Assembly: GCF_000718775.1 (NCBI RefSeq)
Contig: NZ_JOCB01000139.1
Coordinates: 1-16,340, forward strand
Length of the DNA: 16,340 bases
From: Streptomyces sp. NRRL S-31
Lineage (GTDB): Bacteria > Actinomycetota > Actinomycetes > Streptomycetales > Streptomycetaceae
Direction of reading: 5' to 3'
Shown: one piece after another, positions 1 through 5,887 of the stretch
Position numbering within the stretch: the stretch's first letter is position 1
How the letters are laid out: every line of letters begins with the position of its first letter
Program-made: the position numbers and the translations under genes
Notes under the pieces: generated by a model
Databases searched by the model: none
Told to the model about the DNA's origin: nothing
The model's input: only the letters and a program-made list of their open reading frames with translations

Positions 1-546
1 CGGACCGGACGGACGCGGACCGGGCGGAGGGGGCCTGGGCGGACGGGAGCCGGGTGGGCGCGGACCGGGTGGAGGGGGTCCGGGTGGGCGCGGACCGGCC
101 GGGAGGGAACCGGGTCGACGCGGACCGGGCGGTGGGGGTCCGGGCGGACGCGGACCAGGCGGACGGGAACCGGGTCGACGCGGACCAGGCGGTGGGGAGC
201 CGGGTGGGCGCGGACCGGCTGGGCGCGGACCGGACGGACGCGGACCGGACGGACGCGGACCGGGCGGAGGGGGCCTGGGCGGACGGGAGCCGGGTGGGCG
301 CGGACCGGGTGGAGGGGGTCCGGGTGGGCGCGGACCGGCGCGGACGCGGACCGGGCGGTGGGGGGCCGGGCGGACGGGAGCCGGACGGACGCGGACCAGG
401 CGGTAGGGAACCGGGCCGACGCGGACCAGGCGGTGGGGAGCCGGGTGGGCGCGGACCGGCTGGGCGCGGACCGGGCGGACGGGAGCCGGGGGGACGCGGA
501 CCGGGCCGAGGGGGACCGGCCGGAAGGGAAGCAGGCGGAAGCGGAC
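1..546 (+). repeat. 15-bp minisatellite encoding pentapeptide repeats
   Basis: The heptamer GCGGACC recurs on a 15-bp grid: at 15, 60, 90, 120, 150, 180, 210, 225, 240, 255, 300 and 330 (all 0 mod 15), then at 346, 391, 421, 451, 466, 496 and 541 (all 1 mod 15). In the matching reading frames each unit encodes a pentapeptide such as VGADR, TDADR, VDADQ, AVGSR or ADGSR, rich in Asp, Arg, Ala and Gly. A higher-order duplication is present: bases 1-99 are identical to 241-339, offset 240 bp (16 units). The tract reaches the left window edge, so its full length is unknown. The unit is far too short, and has no spacers, for a CRISPR array. Confidence 0.93.
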
Positions 547-1740
547 CGGGCGGACCGGAGCCGGGCGCGGGGGCCGCGGTCGGGCGGCACGGCGCCCGGC
601 GGCGAGCGCGCGGAACGGGAGGGCGGCGCGGAACGGGAGGGCGGCGGGGAAGGGGACGCGACGGCCGTCCGGCCGGACGGCACGGCGCCCGCTCCCGTCC
701 GGCCCGCCCGTCCCCAGTCCCGGCGGCGGCGGTTCGTCCGGGCCGGTGCCGCCGTCCTCGCCCTGCTGCTGCTCCCGCTGCTGACCGCCGAGACGGCCCT
801 GCGGGTCAACTACAGCGGCGATCCGGCGCCCGGCACCCGGACCCGGCACCAGGACGCCCTCTGGCTGGGGCACGCCTGGGTGGACGGCCGGAAGACCGAC
901 CGGGACGTCGAGGCCCTCGCCCGGCGGCTGCGGGACACCGGGGTGCGGGACCTGTACGTCCACGCGGGGCCGCTGGAGCACGACGGCACCCTGCCCGCCT
1001 CGGCGTACCGCGGGGCCCGCCGGCTGACGGCCGCCGTCCACCGGGAGCTGCCGGACGTCCGGGTCCAGGCATGGCTCGGGGACAAGCTGGCCACCGAGAC
1101 CCCCGACGGACTGCGCCTCGAACGCCCGGCCACGCGCACGGCGATCCTCGCCTCCACCCGCGCCGTCCTCGACGCCGGTTTCGAGGGCGCGCACTTCGAC
1201 CTGGAGCCCCTGCACTCCGGCGACCGGGACTACCTCGCCCTCCTCGACGACCTGCGCGACCTCACCCACGCCCGGGGCGCGGTGCTCTCCGTCGCCGCCC
1301 ACCAGATCGACCCGCTGCCCGGCTTCCACTCCTTCTGGGGCGCGACCACGAACCACCCCAAGTGGTGGTCGCAGGCGTACTTCGGGCAGGTGGCCCGCCG
1401 GGTGGACCAGATCGCCGTCATGTCGTACGACACCATGCAGCCGCTGGAGAGCCTGTACGGCGGCTATGTGGCCCAGCAGACCAGCCTCGCCCTGGAGGTC
1501 ACCCCGGACGGCACCGACCTGCTGATGGGCCTGCCCTTCTACCACGAGAACCGGTTCGGCCATCGGGCGCGCGCCGAGACCGTCCCGGCCGCCGTGCGCG
1601 GCGTCCGCCTCGGCCTGTCCCGCACGGACGCCGATCGCCCCCGCTTCGGCGTCGCCCTCTACGTGGACTTCGCGGCCACCGAAGCGGACTGGCGGGCCTA
1701 CGAGCAGGACTGGGTCGCTACGCCCCGGACCGCCTCCTGA
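358..1740 (+). CDS. Membrane-anchored GH18-like (TIM-barrel) protein with N-terminal pentapeptide repeats
   Basis: The product is 460 aa from GTG 358. Residues 1-70 are Asp/Arg/Ala/Gly pentapeptide repeats, 71-120 a Pro/Gly/Arg-rich linker, and 127-144 a hydrophobic segment preceded by RRRR (signal anchor or uncleaved signal). From about 155 to the end there is an exported globular domain. Residues 276-283 (EGAHFDLE) align with the GH18 motif DGxDxDxE. They keep Asp281 and the catalytic Glu283 but lose the first two Asp. Residues 355-358 (MSYD) match the later GH18 strand motif. I infer a divergent glycosidase or sugar-binding barrel; the substrate is unknown. The start is uncertain: the last in-frame start codon before the anchor is GTG 445, so part of the repeat must be translated. 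The frame is open to the left window edge, but upstream the pentapeptides lie in a different frame. No Shine-Dalgarno is seen before 358. Confidence 0.72.
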   Translation: MGGRADGSRTDADQAVGNRADADQAVGSRVGADRLGADRADGSRGDADRAEGDRPEGKQAEADRADRSRARGPRSGGTAPGGERAEREGGAEREGGGEGDATAVRPDGTAPAPVRPARPQSRRRRFVRAGAAVLALLLLPLLTAETALRVNYSGDPAPGTRTRHQDALWLGHAWVDGRKTDRDVEALARRLRDTGVRDLYVHAGPLEHDGTLPASAYRGARRLTAAVHRELPDVRVQAWLGDKLATETPDGLRLERPATRTAILASTRAVLDAGFEGAHFDLEPLHSGDRDYLALLDDLRDLTHARGAVLSVAAHQIDPLPGFHSFWGATTNHPKWWSQAYFGQVARRVDQIAVMSYDTMQPLESLYGGYVAQQTSLALEVTPDGTDLLMGLPFYHENRFGHRARAETVPAAVRGVRLGLSRTDADRPRFGVALYVDFAATEADWRAYEQDWVATPRTAS

Positions 1741-2491
1741 TCCTGGAGCCCAGCCACACCAGCGGGTCGTACTTGCGGTCGGCCGCCCGTTCCTTCATCG
1801 GGATCAGGGCGTTGTCCGTGATCCGGATGCCCTCGGGGCAGACCTCCGTGCAGCACTTGGTGATGTTGCAGTAGCCGAGGCCGTGGTCGTCCTGGGCCGT
1901 GCGGCTCCGGTCCAGGCCGGTGTCGGCGGCGGCGTCCAGCGGGTGCATGTCCAGCTCCGCGATCCGCATCAGGAAGCGCGGACCCGCGAACGCCGTCTTG
2001 TTCTCCTCGTGGTCGCGCACCACGTGGCAGGTGTCCTGGCACAGGAAGCACTCGATGCACTTGCGGAACTCCTGCGAGCGGTCCACGTCCTCCTGGAACA
2101 TGCGGTACTCGCCGGGGCCGAGGCCGGCCGGCGGGACGAAGGCCGGGACCTCGCGCGCCTTCTGGTAGTTGAAGCCGACGTCCGTCACCAGGTCCCGGAT
2201 CACCGGGAAGGCGCGCAGCGGGGTGATCGTGATCGTCTCCGCGCGGTCGAAGACCGACATGCGGGTCATGCACAGCAGCCGCGGCCGGCCGTTGATCTCC
2301 GCCGAGCACGAACCGCACTTGCCCGCCTTGCAGTTCCAGCGCACGGCCAGGTCGGGCGCCTGGGTCGCCTGGAGGCGGTGGACGATGTCCAGGACCACCT
2401 CGCCGTCGTTCACCTCGACCCGGAAGTCCTCCAGGCCGCCGCCCCGTTCGTCGCCCCGCCACACCTGGAAGCGGGCCTCGTAGCTGCTCAC
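1718..2491 (-). CDS. sdhB: Succinate dehydrogenase iron-sulfur subunit
   Basis: This 257-aa protein carries electrons from the flavoprotein to the quinone site of the membrane anchor. All ligands of the three classical clusters are visible. [2Fe-2S]: C54, C59, C62 and C74. [4Fe-4S]: C145, C148, C151 and C218 (followed by Pro). [3Fe-4S]: C155, C208 and C214. The GTG start overlaps the sdhA stop in a GTGA tetranucleotide (2488-2491), which suggests translational coupling and decides the start; an in-frame extension upstream is open only because it lies antisense to coding sequence. The gene ends the operon. Its TAG stop lies 23 bp inside the convergent GH18-like gene, and no terminator is visible between the two. 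Confidence 0.96.
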   Translation of the reverse strand: MSSYEARFQVWRGDERGGGLEDFRVEVNDGEVVLDIVHRLQATQAPDLAVRWNCKAGKCGSCSAEINGRPRLLCMTRMSVFDRAETITITPLRAFPVIRDLVTDVGFNYQKAREVPAFVPPAGLGPGEYRMFQEDVDRSQEFRKCIECFLCQDTCHVVRDHEENKTAFAGPRFLMRIAELDMHPLDAAADTGLDRSRTAQDDHGLGYCNITKCCTEVCPEGIRITDNALIPMKERAADRKYDPLVWLGSRIRRRSGA

Positions 2492-4419
2492 TCGTACAGC
2501 TCCTCTTCGGCGAGGTACTTGACCAGCTCCTCCTTCTCGAAGAGGGCGAGCAGGTCCGGGCGGATGGGGTCGGTGGTCTCGCGGGTGAGGCGGATCTGGC
2601 CGCGCGCCGGGTCGGTCACGGCGAGGCTCCCGGCGGGGTCGGCGAGCGCGCAGAGCAGGTTCACGTTGCGCCAGGCGCGGTCCATCGCCGGGCGGTCCTC
2701 GCGGGTGTGGCCGCCGCGCGACTCGGTGCGCTCCAGGGCCGATCGGGCCACGCACTCGCTGACCAGCAGCATGTTCCGCAGGTCCAGACAGAGGTGCCAG
2801 CCGGGGTTGAACTGGCGGTGGCCCTCCACGCCGGCCCGGCGGGCCCGCACCCGCAGTTCGGCGAGCCGGCGCAGGGCCTGTTCCATCTCGCCCTCGCGGC
2901 GGATGATGCCGACGAGGTCGTTCATGGTCTGCTGGAGTTCCTGGTGCAGGGTGTACGGGTTCTCCGCCGGCCCCGCCTCGCCCGCCGTCCCGGCGGAGAA
3001 GGGACGCAGCGCCTCCGCCGCGGCCGTGTCGACCTGGGCGTCGTCGACCGGCGGGCGCCGGCCGGTCAGGCCGCGCGCGTACTCGGCCGCGTGCCAGCCC
3101 GCCCGGCGGCCGAAGACCAGCAGGTCGGAGAGGGAGTTGCCGCCGAGCCGGTTGGAGCCGTGCATGCCGCCGGCCACCTCACCGGCCGCGTACAGCCCCG
3201 GCACCCCGCGCGCCGCCGCGGTGTCGGAGTCGACGGCGACACCGCCCATCACATAGTGGCAGGTCGGGCCGACCTCCATCGCCTCCGCGGTGATGTCGAC
3301 GTCCGCCAGCTCCTTGAACTGGTGGTACATGGAGGGCAGCCGGCGCCGGATCACCTCGGCCGGCATCCGGGTGGAGACGTCGAGGAAGACCCCGCCGTGC
3401 GGTGAGCCGCGGCCCGCCTTCACCTCGGAGTTGATCGCGCGGGCCACCTCGTCGCGGGGGAGCAGTTCCGGCGGGCGGCGGTTGTGGTCCGGGTCCTCGT
3501 ACCACCGGTCGGCCTCCTCCTCCGACTCGGCGTACTTCTCCTTGAAGACGTCCGGGACGTAGTCGAACATGAACCGCCTGCCGGCGGAGTCGCGCAGCAC
3601 CCCGCCGTCGCCGCGCACCGACTCGGTGACGAGGATGCCCTTCACCGACGGGGGCCAGACCATGCCGGTCGGGTGGAACTGCACGAACTCCATGTTCAGC
3701 AGGGGCGCGCCGGCCAGCAGCGCCAGCGCGTGGCCGTCACCGGTGTACTCCCACGAGTTGGAGGTGACCTTGAAGGACTTGCCGATGCCGCCGGTCGCGA
3801 GGACCACGGCGGGTGCCTGGAGGACGAAGAAGCGGCCGGTCTCGCGGTCGTAGCCGAAGACCCCGCACACGCGGTCGCCGTCCTTGAGGACACGGGTGAC
3901 CGTGCACTCCTGGAGGACCTTCAGCCGGGACTCGTGGTCCCCGGTCTCCCGGAAGTCCTCCTGCTGGAGCGCGACGATCTTCTGCTGGAGGGTGCGGATC
4001 AGCTCCAGGCCGGTGCGGTCGCCGACGTGCGCGAGGCGCGGGTACTCATGGCCGCCGAAGTTCCGCTGGGAGATCCGGCCGTCCTTCGTGCGGTCGAACA
4101 GCGCGCCCCAGGTCTCCAGCTCCCAGACCCGGTCCGGGGCCTCCCGCGCGTGCAGCTCGGCCATCCGCCACTGGTTCAGGAACTTGCCGCCGCGCAGGGT
4201 GTCGCGGAAGTGCACCTGCCAGGTGTCGTGCTCGTTGGCGTTGGCCATCGCCGCCGCGATGCCGCCCTCGGCCATCACCGTGTGCGCCTTGCCGAACAGG
4301 GACTTGCAGATCACGGCCGTACGGGCGCCCCGCTCGCGCGCCTCGATCGCGGCGCGCAGCCCGGCGCCGCCGGCACCGACCACGACGACGTCCCACTCCT
4401 GCCGGTCGACCACGGACAT
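2488..4419 (-). CDS. sdhA: Succinate dehydrogenase flavoprotein subunit
   Basis: This 643-aa protein oxidises succinate to fumarate on the cytoplasmic side of the membrane. The FAD-binding GxGxxG motif is at 15-20. His46 in KAHTVMAEGG is the expected site of covalent FAD attachment. Active-site motifs are EFVQFHPTG (His249), ESVRGDGG (Arg269), TCHYVMGG (His388) and HGSNRLGGNSL (420-430). Length is normal for this branch, which resembles the fumarate reductase-like SdhA proteins that pair with a five-helix anchor. ATG 4419 was chosen because it lies just before the dinucleotide-binding strand and has GAGGA about 8 bases upstream. The 20-bp gap to sdhC and the overlap with sdhB indicate one operon. 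The reverse reaction (fumarate reduction) cannot be excluded from sequence. Confidence 0.96.
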   Translation of the reverse strand: MSVVDRQEWDVVVVGAGGAGLRAAIEARERGARTAVICKSLFGKAHTVMAEGGIAAAMANANEHDTWQVHFRDTLRGGKFLNQWRMAELHAREAPDRVWELETWGALFDRTKDGRISQRNFGGHEYPRLAHVGDRTGLELIRTLQQKIVALQQEDFRETGDHESRLKVLQECTVTRVLKDGDRVCGVFGYDRETGRFFVLQAPAVVLATGGIGKSFKVTSNSWEYTGDGHALALLAGAPLLNMEFVQFHPTGMVWPPSVKGILVTESVRGDGGVLRDSAGRRFMFDYVPDVFKEKYAESEEEADRWYEDPDHNRRPPELLPRDEVARAINSEVKAGRGSPHGGVFLDVSTRMPAEVIRRRLPSMYHQFKELADVDITAEAMEVGPTCHYVMGGVAVDSDTAAARGVPGLYAAGEVAGGMHGSNRLGGNSLSDLLVFGRRAGWHAAEYARGLTGRRPPVDDAQVDTAAAEALRPFSAGTAGEAGPAENPYTLHQELQQTMNDLVGIIRREGEMEQALRRLAELRVRARRAGVEGHRQFNPGWHLCLDLRNMLLVSECVARSALERTESRGGHTREDRPAMDRAWRNVNLLCALADPAGSLAVTDPARGQIRLTRETTDPIRPDLLALFEKEELVKYLAEEELYE

Positions 4420-4439
4420 CAGTCGGTCCTCACTGATCT

Positions 4440-5261
4440 CTAGAAGAAGCGCGGATCGTCGAAGACGCCCGACGCGACGAGGTAGACGTAGAAGTCGGCG
4501 AGCGCCACGCTCAGCAGCGAGGCCCAGGCCAGCTGCATGTGGCGGGCGTTGAGCCGGCCGACGAACCGCCACGCCCGGTAGCGCACGGGGTGTCTGGAGA
4601 AGTGCTTGAGCTTGCCGCCGACGATGTGCCGGCAGGAGTGGCAGGAGAGGGTGTACGCCCAGATCAGCACGATGTTGGCGAGGAAGACCAGGGTGCCCAG
4701 GCCCATGTGTCCCCACCGGTAGTGCGTGTCCCTGAAGGCCAGCACGGTGTCGTACGTGAGCACGCCGGCCACCAGCAGGGCGGCGTAGAAGAAGTACCGG
4801 TGGACGTTCTGGAGGATCAGCGGGAAGCGGGTCTCGCCGGTGTACGTCCGGTGCGGCTCGGCCACCGCGCAGGCGGGCGGGGAGGCCCAGAAGGCGCGGT
4901 AGTACGCCTTGCGGTAGTAGTAGCAGGTCAGGCGGAAGCCGAGCGGGAAGATCAGGATGATGACGGCGGGCGAGATGCCCCACCAGCCGCCGAAGAGGTC
5001 GGCGTTGGGTCCGGCGCGCATGGTCCGGCAGTTCTCCGCCAGGCACGGCGAGTAGAACGGCGAGACGTACGGCGCGGCGTAGTAGTGGGCGTTGGCGAAC
5101 GCCCGCCACGTCGAGTAGACGACGAAGGCGAACAGACCGGCCGCGGTGACGGCGGGCGCCAGCCACCAGCGGTCGGTCCGCAGGTGCGGGGCGGCGATCG
5201 CGGCGCGTGTGCCGGTGCGTACGCCGCCGCGGCCGGGTCGGGGTTCCGTACCAGTGGCCAA
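4440..5261 (-). CDS. sdhC: Succinate dehydrogenase membrane anchor, five-helix type
   Basis: This 273-aa integral membrane subunit should pass electrons to menaquinone. Five hydrophobic helices are visible near residues 33-51, 94-110, 154-172, 186-205 and 244-264. The N-terminal 30 residues are Arg/Gly-rich. Histidines that could bind cofactors include H137, H154, H180, H185, H208 and H212. A dense C207-H208-x-C210-x-H212 cluster closes helix 4, and further cysteines lie at 73, 78, 113 and 131. The start is TTG 5261 with GGAG seven bases upstream; no ATG or GTG fits between it and the first helix. It is encoded directly before sdhA. Anchors of this family may carry haem b or, in mycobacterial Sdh1, a membrane Rieske-type cluster; see findings. 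Confidence 0.88.
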   Translation of the reverse strand: MATGTEPRPGRGGVRTGTRAAIAAPHLRTDRWWLAPAVTAAGLFAFVVYSTWRAFANAHYYAAPYVSPFYSPCLAENCRTMRAGPNADLFGGWWGISPAVIILIFPLGFRLTCYYYRKAYYRAFWASPPACAVAEPHRTYTGETRFPLILQNVHRYFFYAALLVAGVLTYDTVLAFRDTHYRWGHMGLGTLVFLANIVLIWAYTLSCHSCRHIVGGKLKHFSRHPVRYRAWRFVGRLNARHMQLAWASLLSVALADFYVYLVASGVFDDPRFF

Positions 5262-5288
5262 GTCAGCACTCCGGTCGGTAGGGGTTCC

Positions 5289-5573
5289 TCAGGGGGCGCG
5301 GCGGTCGCGGGCGCCCAGGCCCTCGTCGTCCGAGTCCGTCCACAGGGTGATGTCGTAGGGCGCGTCGGAGATGGTGACGAGGTCGGGCCGGGGTGCGGCC
5401 GGGGCGGCGGCCTCCCGCAGGAGCGCCACGCTCTCGCGCAGGTGCCGGGCGTCCAGCCGGATGCGGCGTATCTCCAGCCCGTCACTGCCGAGCTGGTGCT
5501 CCAGACGGCCCAGCGACCTGCCGAGATCGTCGAGACAACGCTGGACGGCGTTGATGTCGTCGTGCACGGACAT
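5289..5573 (-). CDS. Small acidic protein of unknown function, first gene of the sdh operon
   Basis: I do not recognise the family. The product is 94 aa, soluble, with no membrane segment or signal peptide. Residues 5-55 are predicted helical, with Leu/Ile spacing and many Arg/Asp/Glu that could form a coiled coil. A Pro/Ala linker (56-63) follows, then an acidic tail (SDAPYDITLWTDSDDEGLG). The start is ATG 5573, with AGGG about 7 bases upstream; longer in-frame starts would lie in the promoter region. It ends 27 bp before the sdhC start codon, so co-transcription with sdhCAB is likely. That position suggests a role tied to the dehydrogenase (assembly or regulation), but this is inference only. 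Confidence 0.75.
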   Translation of the reverse strand: MSVHDDINAVQRCLDDLGRSLGRLEHQLGSDGLEIRRIRLDARHLRESVALLREAAAPAAPRPDLVTISDAPYDITLWTDSDDEGLGARDRRAP

Positions 5574-5644
5574 GACTTGCCCTCGCTTCCACTGGTCCGG
5601 CGGGCCATGGGCGGCAACGTTCATGCGCCTTGGAGTGTTGCGCC

Positions 5645-5662
5645 TCACACCTGCCTGTGTGA
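5645..5662. promoter_or_regulatory. Palindrome TCACAC-N6-GTGTGA, candidate operator
   Basis: A perfect 6-bp inverted repeat with a 6-base centre lies 72 bp upstream of the first gene of the sdh operon. It could be an operator or a weak hairpin. The arms are in the opposite order to a Crp site and do not match the Rex consensus (TTGTGAA-N4-TTCACAA), so no regulator is assigned. Confidence 0.4.
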
Positions 5663-5798
5663 AGGGATGTGCAGCGATTGGCCGGGGCGTACGGGTGCAT
5701 CGCCCGGGAGGTTGCGCCGCACGGGTGGCCTTGGCGGCCGTCGCCGCCGTGTCGCCCGCTGTTGCCGGATCCTTTCCTCTTCAGTGGCCGCATAGATC

Positions 5799-5848
5799 TG
5801 ATCAGCTCCATATACCGCCAAAAGTGATCAGCTCCATATACCGACAAA
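5799..5848. repeat. Tandem 24-bp direct repeat in the lipoprotein promoter region
   Basis: TGATCAGCTCCATATACCG followed by C or A and then CAAA occurs at 5799-5822 and 5825-5848. The two copies match at 23 of 24 bases and have a 26-bp period. Each copy contains the self-complementary TGATCA and an AT-rich CATATA core. The pair ends 39 bp before the ATG of the lipoprotein gene, inside its likely promoter or 5' leader. A doubled operator, or a recent duplication of a promoter element, would explain it. Confidence 0.85.
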
Positions 5849-5887
5849 TGTGAGCATAAGGCCCGTGGCTCCCCGGAGGTAGCAGAG

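Larger units (their letters stand above)
5574..5887. promoter_or_regulatory. Divergent intergenic region between the sdh operon and the lipoprotein gene
   Basis: This 314-bp gene-free region must hold the promoter of the minus-strand sdh operon and that of the plus-strand lipoprotein gene. Its right third (about 5765-5860) is markedly richer in A and T than the coding sequence around it. It contains a palindrome at 5645-5662 and a tandem repeat at 5799-5848, listed separately. GGAGGT at 5875-5880, seven bases before ATG 5888, is a strong ribosome binding site. I could not assign -35/-10 pairs with confidence. No ORF with a credible start lies in between. Confidence 0.7.

Noticed and set aside
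1..546. Possible CRISPR array
   Set aside because: The units are 15 bp, contiguous and coding, with no unique spacers.
54..1874. 606-codon open frame on the plus strand through the repeat and the GH18-like gene
   Set aside because: It reads real pentapeptides only up to about 338. After the phase break it gives a Gly/Pro/Arg-rich translation with no domain, while frame 1 gives the membrane anchor and barrel.
5591..5608. Half-site ACTGGTC resembling a DasR box
   Set aside because: The second arm (GGCCA) does not complete the palindrome and the spacing is wrong.
5645..5662. Crp or Rex binding site
   Set aside because: The arms are in the reverse order to Crp (TGTGA-N6-TCACA), and the match to the Rex consensus is poor.
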